Of a stretch of DNA of 51,921 nt, positions 30,901-39,186 are shown in pieces. How positions within the stretch are numbered: the stretch's first letter is position 1; each line of letters begins with the position of its first letter. The DNA comes from an uncultured Bacteroidia bacterium (lineage in GTDB: Bacteria > Bacteroidota > Bacteroidia > Bacteroidales > UBA932). The stretch is from NCBI GenBank assembly GCA_902791945.1, contig CADAXR010000005.1, positions 1 through 51,921 on the forward strand, read 5' to 3'. Both the position numbers and the translations under genes were made by a program. Under the pieces are notes generated by a model. The model was given only the letters and a program-made list of their open reading frames with translations. It had not been told where the DNA came from and ran no database searches.

Positions 30901-31558
30901 CACGGCCCGTCAGGATAAGGTCTGACGGGAGCTGCATCTTGAGGCTGGAAACCTTCTGGCCGAAAGCCTTGGCGTCGGAGTCCGCATTCAGGTTGATGCG
31001 AAGGATTGCCATAGGGCGCTGGAGAGCGATATTCTCCAGCACGAGCGAACCGTCTTCGACTACGGCATCGTCGCTGGAGTAGCCCATGAGGTCGGCTGCG
31101 GGATCGAAGGATCCGAGGACAGGATTCTGGACTTTCTTGAGGTCGAAGCCAAGTCCACCGTCGTTGTAGCCGGTGCCGAAAGCGGAAGCCGGGTAGAAAA
31201 CGAAGATGTCGTAAGTCCCGTCTTCGGCTGTAAGTTCACCGGTGAAGATTGGATTGTTGTCAGTGGTCGGCTCAGCCTCAAGGATGGCGGGCTGGACCTT
31301 GTCATCGACATCGCCGAGGACGACGCCGAGGGCTTCACCGCTGTTGCTCCACTTGGCTTCGTAGCTGGAGCCGGTTTCGCTGATGAAAGTCCTGGTGGAA
31401 GGATCGACCTCGCGGGCGTCCTCCGGAGCGCCGGAGATGCGGACGCTTACCTTGGGACCGACGGGCTCTTCGGGGACATTCAGTTCGTTCTTGTTGCAGG
31501 AAAGGGCGGCAAGGGCGGCTATCGCGGCCGTTGCGAGGAAGATGCTGATTCTTTTCAT
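27974..31558 (-). CDS. Large surface lipoprotein with fimbrillin-like and BACON domains
   Basis: An exported lipoprotein of 1194 aa when started at MKRISIF; an in-frame Met lies four codons upstream at 31570. Seen: lipobox LAALSC near residue 20; an N-terminal fimbrillin-like region (about 25-320); a beta-rich lectin-type segment (about 330-475); OB-fold-like modules (YVTGTITDIQEVS; GELLVYAVTGSN); and three BACON-type modules, each opening with a VDP..LSW motif or equivalent and closing with 'K.V.CTQ'. These domains are typical of Bacteroidota carbohydrate- or mucin-binding surface proteins. It is not part of a SusC/SusD locus here. The 50-codon ORF at 31574-31726 precedes it, and a terminator follows. 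Confidence 0.75.
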   Translation of the reverse strand: MKRISIFLATAAIAALAALSCNKNELNVPEEPVGPKVSVRISGAPEDAREVDPSTRTFISETGSSYEAKWSNSGEALGVVLGDVDDKVQPAILEAEPTTDNNPIFTGELTAEDGTYDIFVFYPASAFGTGYNDGGLGFDLKKVQNPVLGSFDPAADLMGYSSDDAVVEDGSLVLENIALQRPMAILRINLNADSDAKAFGQKVSSLKMQLPSDLILTGRAKISAAGMDWNQSLKCSYVKAEIDLGEEITVGESDGFNAVYLVVNPLLIPAGTEINFIVETEDYNGTTAFNRTVTAPSDMQLQAGNVNVIGLKLRDKDLPTVSDKSYLKVTSDSGLDDGQYLIVYEEGSRAFNGGLSTLDAASNYIEVVIEDDAIPSTTVTDAAAFTIEAMEGGYSILSASGKYICQTANSNGLAARDEAVVNSISIEESGDADIACSGNHLRYNANSGQDRFRYFKSTSYSTQKPVALYRLDVAADPTPRITFEGDENGRVEKTVPASTTTVEFPYTKNKYVTELPTLTKVGGLGLFDGEPVVSDNKVTINIIPNTDETDKRIIVKMTGQGIADEGVVLTIVQEAYVPGPETVGDGTQENPYTAGDIWTLYPESGSGDEQVYVTGTITDIQEVSTQHGNATYTISDGQQSILVYRGKYLENASFTSADQIAVGDLVVVYGKISLYNNAPQLAQGNYLISIAVDPDVPSLSVDPASLSWAADATDAQTITVSLNGNATGYSVSPASDANWNISDNGQGTITVSPKAANSSTTTEKTLSLVITHKDDSNVTKTVECTQAKNSALTIADLLAGGATTFTGTTGELLVYAVTGSNAIVGDSTGKILLYKSGHGYVAGDKFTVTNPVTATYQSVVLELTGGTFEKKSSGNPVDHGTAADLDVASVAQSNQTTFTSTGFHSAVYVKMNGAQSGRNITNSNSVVLYLNQANTTCDGKNVATTGYIYGYNTSFSNFYYHLVTIEEYVDPDAASISVDPETLSWDADEYGADAEAGVSVTLNAGATAGNFNYSVVEGTASDWSVSKSGSALDIYPKAANNGTSAKVLKIEIAHGDDATVKKTVTCTQKVASSGAAVTVEFTTTAGGLSGTETAINGSLQDVSVAISKGTIASEIRIFKSSTITFSVPSGKNITEIIFTCTANGTTKYGPGCFAEQTGYSYSGTVGTWIGSAQEVTFTASTNQVRATSIKVTYE

Positions 31559-31573
31559 AGTGCAGTCCATCTT

Positions 31574-31726
31574 TTAGTCCTCGTCACCGAATTCCCAGGA
31601 ACCGCCTGTGCCGGGGTCCTGTCCGGGGGTTATGCCTCCTGCAGTTGCGGAAGCGAGAAAATTACGCTCAAGCGACACCTCGCCAATCCTTGTAGCGGGT
31701 GTGCAATAGTAAAGTTTTCCGACCAT
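31574..31726 (-). CDS. Small 50-codon ORF upstream of the lipoprotein gene
   Basis: A 50-aa ORF running from ATG (31726-31724) to TAA. It begins MVGKLYYCTPATRIGEVS, has a middle ERNFLASATAGG, and ends in a Gly/acidic tail (GQDPGTGGSWEFGDED). It stops 3 bp before the upstream Met of the lipoprotein gene. This layout (short ORF with LYY-C-P and a Gly-rich end, ahead of a fimbrillin-type lipoprotein) recurs in Bacteroidales in my memory. A perfect promoter lies just upstream. Function unknown; it may be a leader gene or a coupled small protein. Confidence 0.6.
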   Translation of the reverse strand: MVGKLYYCTPATRIGEVSLERNFLASATAGGITPGQDPGTGGSWEFGDED

Positions 31727-31761
31727 ATTGAATTAGATGATTTAATTGCCAATCCGGGCCG

Positions 31762-31792
31762 CAAAATTAGTCATTTTATAAATCAACGCAAA
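31762..31792 (-). promoter_or_regulatory. Bacteroidota promoter for the small ORF and lipoprotein gene
   Basis: On the minus strand TTTG (complement of 31789-31792), 19 nt, then TAATTTTG (complement of 31762-31769). This is the exact consensus TTTG-N19-TAnnTTTG of the Bacteroidota housekeeping sigma factor. The expected start of transcription is near 31755, giving a leader of about 28 nt before the ATG at 31726. Confidence 0.7.
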
Positions 31793-31851
31793 GATAAATT
31801 TCGAAAAGTTATCAACAGTACTTTATTTTTCACAATGAGCGCAAATTTTAC

Positions 31852-31859
31852 TATATTCG
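31852..31859 (+). promoter_or_regulatory. Likely -7 element for the alpha-2-macroglobulin gene
   Basis: TATATTCG resembles TAnnTTTG with one mismatch. The -33 position is weak (T-rich TTTTT near 31826-31830). It lies about 38 bp before the chosen start at 31898, in the 171-bp divergent gap that also holds the minus-strand promoter. Apart from these two promoters I see nothing else in this gap. Confidence 0.4.
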
Positions 31860-31897
31860 CAAGGAATTGTGTACGCAAACGAATAAAAGATTTCGAT

Positions 31898-34800
31898 ATG
31901 AAACGCCTTATCATTGTCGCCCTCGCGGCGCTCGCGGTCGTCTCCTGCTTCAACAGGACCTCGACCCCGGACACTTCCTTCGCACCCTACGTGACCGCCT
32001 ACACAGGCGGAAGCGTCTCCCCGTCCGGACCGATATCAATCCGTCTGGCCGGCGAAGTCGCCCCTGAGAAGCAGATTACCGAAGGCCTGTTCTCCTTCTC
32101 CCCGTCCGTCAAAGGTACGGTGGTCTGGAACGGCCCCTCTTCGGTAGATTTCATCCCCGACGAGCCGTTCCTTGAAGAAGGGAAGGTCTATAACGCGACC
32201 TTCGCACTTCAGAAAGTGCTGGACGGCGCCCCGGGCAAGTTCCCCTTCTCGTTCATGGTGAGAAAATCCGTCGTCGCCGAGGAAGTGGACACTTCCGTCG
32301 ATGACAACGGCTTCCGCATCAAGGGCATCAAAAAGGACCTCGGCGGCAACCCCCACATCGACATCATCTTCAGCGAGAACCTCGCCGGCCAGGCTTCCCT
32401 CAAGGGCCTCATAGAGCTCGAGGGCGTCGGTCGTCACTACATCGACGTCAAGGGCAACATAGCCTCCGTCTATTTCGAAAGCCCCGGAGAAAAGATAACC
32501 CTCAAGGTAAGCTCCGCCATCAAGAGCGCCTCCGGCAACGTGCTCGGCAAGGACTGCGAGGAGGAGATCCTCTGCTCCGAGGAGAAGCCGCAGGCCGTCA
32601 TCGCCCTCAGCGGCAACATCCTCCCGGACAAGGGCCAGCTCATCCTGCCCCTCAGGGCCGTGAACCTCGCCGCCGTTGACGTCAGCGTGATCCGCATCTT
32701 CGAGAGCAACGTGCTTATGTTCCTCCAGGACAACGACCTGAAGGGCGACGACGACCTACGCCGCAGCGGCCGTCTCATCCTCCGCCAGACCTTCCGCCTC
32801 GACAGCGATCCTTCCATCGACCTCCACTCCTGGAACGACTTCCCCATCGACCTCACTAACCTCTTCAAGAAAGAGCCGGGCGCAATCTACAGGATCCGCG
32901 TCACCTTCCGCAAGGAATACTCTCTCTACGGCAAGGCCGACGACCCGCTCCGTTACACCGACAACGGCGAAGCCTCCCTCACCGAGGAAGACCGCGTGGT
33001 CTGGGACACCCCGTCGAGCTACTGGTGGGAGAGCTACTACGACTGGGACGAGTACGAGTGGGACGAGAAGGACGACCCTGACAAGCCTTCTTATTATATG
33101 GAAGAAGACAAATTCCCGGTGGTCAACCTCATGGCCTCGGAAATCGGTCTCCTCGCCAAATACTCCGGCGGCAAGGAAATCTGGGTCAGCGCGACAAAGC
33201 TCTCTTCCGCCAAACCGGCTTCCGGAGCGAAGATTGAAGTCTATGACTACCAGCTCCAGAAGATAGCCTCCGGCAAGACGGATTCCAAGGGCGACGCCGT
33301 CCTCAAGGTGGACCGCAAGCCGTTCGTCGTGACTGCGTCCTCCGGCGGCTCGACCACATATCTCAAGGTGACCGACGGCCGCGAGAACTCCTACAGCCGC
33401 TTCGACACCGGCGGCGAGACCGTCAGCGGCGGCATCCGCAGCTTCATCTACGGAGAAAGGGGCGTCTGGCGTCCGGGAGACACTCTCCACGTGACGATGC
33501 TCGTCTCCGATCCCGAAAAGCTTATCCCTGCAAGCCACCCTGCGACTATGGAGCTCTACACCCCCGAAGGAAGGTTCCACTCCAAGAAGATAGCTTCCGC
33601 AGAGAACGGCTTCTACGTGTTCCACATCCCGACATCCGCTTCCGACCCTACAGGCTTCTACAACGCCTACTTCCACCTTGGAAGCTCCACCTTCCACAAG
33701 AGGCTCAACATCGAGACAGTCAAGCCCAACCGCCTCAAGATCCACTTCGACACAGGCACTAAGATGCTCCGCGCAGGCGTGGTGACCGACCTCACTTTCA
33801 GCGCCAACTGGCTGACCGGTCCCGCCGCCTCCGGCCTCAAGGCGAAGACTATCATGACACTTACCCCCGGCGCAGCCCCCTTCAAGGGCTTCGAGGGCTA
33901 CACCTTCAACAACCCCGCTTCGAGATTCTCGAGCGAAAGCTATATCGCCATCGAAGGCGTTCTCCCCTCCTCCGGCGAGCTCACTTCGTCGGTGATAATG
34001 CCCGACGCCTCCGACGCTCCCGGCATGCTTTCCGCCAACATGGTCAGCACCGTTATGGAGGCCGGCGGCGACGAGTCGTTCACTACTTCATCACTTCCCT
34101 TCTCTCCTTTCAGCGCCTACGTAGGCCTCAAACTTCCCGAAGGAGACTACCTTGAGACCGACTCCGACCAGACGGTCAGTGTCGCCGTCGTAAGTCCCGA
34201 AGGCAAGAGGGTCGGCGGCCACGAGCTGGAGTACAGGGTGTTCAAACTCAAATGGAGCTGGTGGTGGGAGAGCCGCAGCGGCGAGCTCGACTCCTATGTC
34301 AACGGCTCCGGAGCAGACGCCATCACCTCCGGCAAGCTAGTCTCCTCCACAAGCGGTGACGCCAAGTTCACCGTGAGGGTCGATTATCCCGAATGGGGAC
34401 GCTACTTCATCTTTGTCAAGGACAAGGAGAGCGGCCACATCAGCGGCCGGGTCGTCACGATCGACTGGCCGTCCTACAGGGGCCGCGCCGACCGCCGCGA
34501 TCCTTCCGCCCTCACGATGCTGACCTTCTCTCTCGACAAGAGGGAGTACTCCGTCGGCGAGAGCGCGACAGTCTTCATCCCCGCCTCCGAAGGCCAGGCC
34601 CTCGTGTCCATAGAGAACGGCTCGAAGGTCATTGAGCGCTACCACGTGGCCACTTCCGCCGGCAAGGACACCCCGTTCAAGTTCAAGGTGACAGAGGACA
34701 TGGCGCCCAACTTCTACGTCAACATCACCCTCATCCAGCCTTACGGCTCCGCCGAAAACGACCTGCCGCTCCGTATGTACGGCGTCCAGAAAGTCATGGT

Positions 34801-37030
34801 CTCCAATCCCGAGTCCCACCTGGAGCCGGTCCTCAAGGTTGCGGACACGATCCACCCTGAAGAGGAATTCACGATCTCCGTCAGCGAAGCCTCCGGCAAG
34901 CCGATGAACTACACCATCGCGATTGTCGATGAAGGCCTTCTCGACATCACGGCCTTCAAGACGCCGGATCCGTGGGCCTCGATGTACGCCCCCGTAGCCC
35001 TCGGCGTCAAGACCTGGGATATGTACGACGACGTCGTCGGCGCCTTCAGCGGCCGGTTCTCGCCGATGTTCGCAATCGGCGGCGACCAGGCCAACGTCGT
35101 GGCCGCCAAGAAGGACAACCGCTTCAACCCGGTCGTCCGCTTCCTCGGACCCTTCACCCTTTCCAAGGGCACGGCGAACCATAAGGTAACCCTTCCGATG
35201 TACGTCGGAAGCGTCAAGGTGATGCTCGTCGCGGCCCGCGACAGGGCCTACGGCAACGCCGAGAAGACAGTGACCGTCAAGTCTCCCCTCATGGTGCTCA
35301 GCACGCTCCCGAGGGTCGTTTCCGACGGTGAGCAGGTAACGATGCCGGTCAACGTATTCTCCATGGAAGACGGTGCACGCGACGTCAAGGTCGCCGTCTC
35401 GGTCGACGGTCCGCTCAAGATCACTGGCAGTCCTTCCGCCTCGCTCCACTTCAGCGCCTCCGGAGACAAGGTAGTCCGCTTCGCCCTCTCGGCCGAAGGC
35501 ACGGGCACGGCCGCCGTGACCGTCAAGGCCACCAGCGGCAGCCTCCACTTCGACGAGACGATCAACATCGAAGTCCGCAATCCGAACCCCGTGACCGCCA
35601 AGGTCTCCGACTCCATCCTCGCCCCCGGCAAGGAAGTGACCTTCGATCCCGAGGACGGCAACGGACGCCTCACCCTCTCGACATTCCCTGCGGTCAATAC
35701 TTCCGGGATGTTCACCAAGATGAAGGCCTATCCTTACGACTGCACCGAGCAGCTCTCCTCCAAGGGCCTCGTGATGCTGCACCTTAAGGGCCTTCTCAGC
35801 GAAGCCGAGGCCGCCGAAGCCGACGGCATCATCAACCAGACGATAGCCGACATCTACGGCCGCCAGAACTCCGACGGCGGATTCGGCTACTGGAAGGGCT
35901 CGAGGTCCGACACGTGGGTGACCTCACTGGCCGGCCAGTTCCTCTCCGAGGCGGCCGCCAAGGGATACACCGTCAACAGCAAGGTCCTCAGCAGCTGGAA
36001 CGCCTACCAGAACCGCGTCTGCCAGGCCTACAAGCTCGTCGGAGGCTCCGTCTTCTCCGAGCTCGACCAGGCCTACAGGCTCTACGCCCTCGCCGTCGCC
36101 GGCAAGGCCCAGGTGTCCGCCATGAACCGTCTCAAGGAAAATCCCGACCTCGGCTACAGGGCCGCCTGGATGCTTGCCGCAGCCTACGCGGTCTCCGGCA
36201 AGGCCTCCGTCGCCAAGGACATGATCAACACCCTCACCAACGACTTCGACGACAACGAGTCCGGCAACTCTACCTACGGCTCATCCCTCAGGGACAGGGC
36301 CATAGCGGTCGACGCCCTCGCCCTCACCGGCGTGGACGCAAGGACCCTCGCGCTGGCCGAAGCCATGGCAGGCAGAATCAACACCGGTTGGTACGGCACC
36401 GGCGAGGCCGCCTTCGCGGCTGTCGCTCTCGACCACCTCGCCGCCAAGGTCCCGAGCCAGGCCGTTTCCGCCGAAATCGGCGGCAAGAACGTCGCAAGCA
36501 CCAAGTCCGCGCTCACCGTCGATATCCCCGCAAAGTCCGTCGTGAAGAACACCGGTTCCGGCAACATCTACCTCTCCTTCACCGACATCTTCCAGAAGAA
36601 GGGCCGCGAGAAGGTCGAGGCCGCCGCGAACGGACTTTCCATCAGCGTCTCCTACGCCGACTCCAAGGGCAAATCGCTCAGCCCGGCCTCCATCAAGCAG
36701 GGCGAAGAGTTCACCTCCAGCGTGACAGTGAGGAACACCGGCATCACCTATGTCGGCAACCTCGCCCTCTCCGAGATGATCCCTTCGGGCTGGGAGATTG
36801 TCAACGAAAGGCTGCGTTCCGGCGTTGAAAGCGCCGACAACGCGGACCTCCGCGACGACCGCGCCCTCTGGTACTTCGGCCTAGGCGCCGGTTCCTCGAG
36901 GACGTTCAAGCTGAAACTGCGCGCCGCCTACGAAGGTGACTATGTCCTTCCCGCCATCAAGTGCGAGGCGATGTACGATCCTTCCATCTCCGCCAACACC
37001 GCTTCCGCATCCGCAGCGGTCGTGAGATGA
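31898..37030 (+). CDS. Bacterial alpha-2-macroglobulin family lipoprotein
   Basis: A 1710-aa envelope lipoprotein of the alpha-2-macroglobulin type, which in bacteria is thought to trap attacking proteases by a thioester and to work with PBP1C. Start set at MKRLIIV because it gives a clean signal with lipobox VVSC followed by a predicted lipid-anchored Cys; an upstream in-frame Met at 31835 lies before that signal. Seen: repeated MG beta-sandwich domains, the bait-like region, the TED region with the thioester motif CTEQ (C1282), and the conserved 'SDGGFGYW' and 'DNESGNSTYGSS' segments. It overlaps pbpC by the ATGA at 37027-37030, as in known alpha-2-macroglobulin/pbpC pairs. Confidence 0.92.
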   Translation: MKRLIIVALAALAVVSCFNRTSTPDTSFAPYVTAYTGGSVSPSGPISIRLAGEVAPEKQITEGLFSFSPSVKGTVVWNGPSSVDFIPDEPFLEEGKVYNATFALQKVLDGAPGKFPFSFMVRKSVVAEEVDTSVDDNGFRIKGIKKDLGGNPHIDIIFSENLAGQASLKGLIELEGVGRHYIDVKGNIASVYFESPGEKITLKVSSAIKSASGNVLGKDCEEEILCSEEKPQAVIALSGNILPDKGQLILPLRAVNLAAVDVSVIRIFESNVLMFLQDNDLKGDDDLRRSGRLILRQTFRLDSDPSIDLHSWNDFPIDLTNLFKKEPGAIYRIRVTFRKEYSLYGKADDPLRYTDNGEASLTEEDRVVWDTPSSYWWESYYDWDEYEWDEKDDPDKPSYYMEEDKFPVVNLMASEIGLLAKYSGGKEIWVSATKLSSAKPASGAKIEVYDYQLQKIASGKTDSKGDAVLKVDRKPFVVTASSGGSTTYLKVTDGRENSYSRFDTGGETVSGGIRSFIYGERGVWRPGDTLHVTMLVSDPEKLIPASHPATMELYTPEGRFHSKKIASAENGFYVFHIPTSASDPTGFYNAYFHLGSSTFHKRLNIETVKPNRLKIHFDTGTKMLRAGVVTDLTFSANWLTGPAASGLKAKTIMTLTPGAAPFKGFEGYTFNNPASRFSSESYIAIEGVLPSSGELTSSVIMPDASDAPGMLSANMVSTVMEAGGDESFTTSSLPFSPFSAYVGLKLPEGDYLETDSDQTVSVAVVSPEGKRVGGHELEYRVFKLKWSWWWESRSGELDSYVNGSGADAITSGKLVSSTSGDAKFTVRVDYPEWGRYFIFVKDKESGHISGRVVTIDWPSYRGRADRRDPSALTMLTFSLDKREYSVGESATVFIPASEGQALVSIENGSKVIERYHVATSAGKDTPFKFKVTEDMAPNFYVNITLIQPYGSAENDLPLRMYGVQKVMVSNPESHLEPVLKVADTIHPEEEFTISVSEASGKPMNYTIAIVDEGLLDITAFKTPDPWASMYAPVALGVKTWDMYDDVVGAFSGRFSPMFAIGGDQANVVAAKKDNRFNPVVRFLGPFTLSKGTANHKVTLPMYVGSVKVMLVAARDRAYGNAEKTVTVKSPLMVLSTLPRVVSDGEQVTMPVNVFSMEDGARDVKVAVSVDGPLKITGSPSASLHFSASGDKVVRFALSAEGTGTAAVTVKATSGSLHFDETINIEVRNPNPVTAKVSDSILAPGKEVTFDPEDGNGRLTLSTFPAVNTSGMFTKMKAYPYDCTEQLSSKGLVMLHLKGLLSEAEAAEADGIINQTIADIYGRQNSDGGFGYWKGSRSDTWVTSLAGQFLSEAAAKGYTVNSKVLSSWNAYQNRVCQAYKLVGGSVFSELDQAYRLYALAVAGKAQVSAMNRLKENPDLGYRAAWMLAAAYAVSGKASVAKDMINTLTNDFDDNESGNSTYGSSLRDRAIAVDALALTGVDARTLALAEAMAGRINTGWYGTGEAAFAAVALDHLAAKVPSQAVSAEIGGKNVASTKSALTVDIPAKSVVKNTGSGNIYLSFTDIFQKKGREKVEAAANGLSISVSYADSKGKSLSPASIKQGEEFTSSVTVRNTGITYVGNLALSEMIPSGWEIVNERLRSGVESADNADLRDDRALWYFGLGAGSSRTFKLKLRAAYEGDYVLPAIKCEAMYDPSISANTASASAAVVR

Positions 37031-39186
37031 AACGCAGGCAGGCCATAGCGCTTGCAATAGTATCAGGTCTCCTGGCAGGGTATCTCCTGACCCTGCCGGG
37101 AGACCTTTTCAAAGGTACGCACTACTCTACGGTGGTCGTGGACAGGGACGGCGTCCTTCTCGGCGCGAAGACGGCTTCCGACGGGCAGTGGAGGTTTCCT
37201 CCCTGCGACACGGTCCCGGAGCGCTACGCCAAAGCCGTCATCCAGTTTGAGGACAGGCATTTCAGATGGCATCTCGGAGTCAATCCGGTCTCGCTCGTAA
37301 GGGCCCTCATAGGGAACATCAAGGCCGGCCACGTCACTTCCGGCGGCAGCACCATCACGATGCAGGTGATAAGGATATCCCGGCGCAAGCCGCGAACCGT
37401 CTGGCAGAAGGCTGTCGAAGCGGTCCTCGCGACGAACCTCGAACTCCACCGTTCCAAAAAGAAAATCCTCGCGACCTACGCCTCACACGCCCCTTTCGGA
37501 GGCAACGTGGTCGGTCTGGAAGCGGCATCCTGGAGGTATTTCGGAAGGCCGCCGTCAGAGCTTTCCTGGGCGGAAGCGGCGACCCTTGCAGTCCTGCCGA
37601 ACTCCCCTTCTTCAATCCATCCCGGGAAAAACCGCGACGCCCTGCTCCTGAAGCGTAACCGCCTTCTGGAGCGGCTCTGCGCCCACGGCGACCTGGACAG
37701 CATGACCCTGGAGCTGGCCCTTGAAGAGCCGCTGCCGGAGGCTCCTCTCCCCCTTCCCTCCCTCGCCCCGCATCTTGTCGCACGCTACGACGGGGCCGAA
37801 AAGACCGTGAAGACCTCAATAGACGCCCACCTCCAGAGGATGGTGTCGGAGACGGTGGACCTGAATTCCGACTATCTGGCCGTAAGGGGGATAGCCGACA
37901 TGGCAGCAGTTGTCATTGACATCAGGACCGGAGAGACGATAGCCTATGTCGGCAATGCATCGGTCGAAAGAAAAAGGGACGGCGCCATGGTGGACGTCGC
38001 CTCAAGGCCACGTTCCACGGGGAGCATCCTGAAGCCCTTCCTGTACGCCGGAGCCCTCCAGGAGGGGGTAATTCTCCCGAGGACACTTCTCAAGGACACC
38101 CCCGTCAACATAGGAGGTTTCTCACCGCAGAACTTCGACCTGCAGTTCTACGGCGCGGTGCCGGCGGCGGAAGCGCTCGCCCGTTCCCTCAACGTGCCTT
38201 CGGTCCACCTCCTCCGCGATTACGGAGTCCCGCGCTTCCACTCGATGCTCAGGGAAGCCGGGCTGACCACGCTTACCAAAGAGCCATCCCACTACGGCCT
38301 GTCGCTGATTCTCGGCGGCGGCGAAGGACGCCTGGACGAGATCACGGCGGCCTACGCCGGTCTCGTGAGGAGTTTCTACGACATCGACAAAGATTTCCCT
38401 GTCCGTGACAAATGGGCGCTCTGGTACACCTTCGACGCTCTCAAGGAGGTCGCGCGCCCCGACGACATAGACATACACCTTCTCCGCTCCGTCAGGAAAG
38501 CGTCCTGGAAAACGGGGACCAGCTACGGCTTCCGCGACGCCTGGGCGGTGGGAGTCACTCCGGAATACGCGGTAGGCGTCTGGGCCGGCAACGCCGGAGG
38601 CCAGGGCGTCCCGGGCCTCACCGGGGCGCAGGCTGCAGGCCCCGTGATGTTCGACATACTCAACCTCCTTCCTCCCTCCGACGCCTGGTTCGACGAGCCG
38701 GCCGGCGGGCTTGAAGCCGACGTCTGCCGTGCTTCCGGCCACCTCAAAGGCATGGCCTGCGACGAATACGACCGAATCACCCTGCCGGAAAAGGCCATGA
38801 ACAGCGAGGTCTGCCCTTACCACAGGGAAGTGGACGGAGACCACGTGTTCATCCTTCCTCCCGCCATGGAGTGGTTCTACAGGCCCCATCACCCGGAATA
38901 TTCAATTCCGCGCAAATCCGACACCGCTCCCATGGAATTCATCTATCCTGAAAGCGGAAGCACCATCTATATCCCGCGCCAGCTCGACGGGTCGGTGGAA
39001 GGAGCCGTGTTCCAGATAGCGCACCGCCACAGCGACGCCACTGTCTGGTGGCACCTCGACGGCCGCTACATAGGCGAGACCCGCTTCATCCACCAGATGA
39101 GACTGGCGCCGGAGAAGGGAAAACATACCCTCGCCGCGGTTGACGGCGAGGGCAATACGATTTCCGTGACCTTTACGGTCTCTTAA
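37027..39186 (+). CDS. pbpC: Bifunctional penicillin-binding protein 1C
   Basis: A 719-aa inner-membrane peptidoglycan synthase. Start at 37027 is chosen because it gives MKRRQAIALAIVSGLLAGYLL (one N-terminal membrane helix) and overlaps the previous stop by ATGA; earlier in-frame Met codons would extend into the other gene. Seen: transglycosylase motif with catalytic E75 (QFEDRHF) and TSGGSTITMQ; transpeptidase S333-x-x-K336 (STGSILKPF), S387-x-N389 (RSLN) and K495-T-G-T (WKTGTSYG); and a C-terminal BiPBP_C-type domain (about 630-719). It normally repairs peptidoglycan after damage and is paired with alpha-2-macroglobulin. Confidence 0.92.
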   Translation: MKRRQAIALAIVSGLLAGYLLTLPGDLFKGTHYSTVVVDRDGVLLGAKTASDGQWRFPPCDTVPERYAKAVIQFEDRHFRWHLGVNPVSLVRALIGNIKAGHVTSGGSTITMQVIRISRRKPRTVWQKAVEAVLATNLELHRSKKKILATYASHAPFGGNVVGLEAASWRYFGRPPSELSWAEAATLAVLPNSPSSIHPGKNRDALLLKRNRLLERLCAHGDLDSMTLELALEEPLPEAPLPLPSLAPHLVARYDGAEKTVKTSIDAHLQRMVSETVDLNSDYLAVRGIADMAAVVIDIRTGETIAYVGNASVERKRDGAMVDVASRPRSTGSILKPFLYAGALQEGVILPRTLLKDTPVNIGGFSPQNFDLQFYGAVPAAEALARSLNVPSVHLLRDYGVPRFHSMLREAGLTTLTKEPSHYGLSLILGGGEGRLDEITAAYAGLVRSFYDIDKDFPVRDKWALWYTFDALKEVARPDDIDIHLLRSVRKASWKTGTSYGFRDAWAVGVTPEYAVGVWAGNAGGQGVPGLTGAQAAGPVMFDILNLLPPSDAWFDEPAGGLEADVCRASGHLKGMACDEYDRITLPEKAMNSEVCPYHREVDGDHVFILPPAMEWFYRPHHPEYSIPRKSDTAPMEFIYPESGSTIYIPRQLDGSVEGAVFQIAHRHSDATVWWHLDGRYIGETRFIHQMRLAPEKGKHTLAAVDGEGNTISVTFTVS

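Noticed and set aside
34337..35782. 481-codon ORF on the minus strand inside the alpha-2-macroglobulin gene
   Set aside because: Composition is the same codon-bias artefact; the plus strand carries the CTEQ thioester and known domains.
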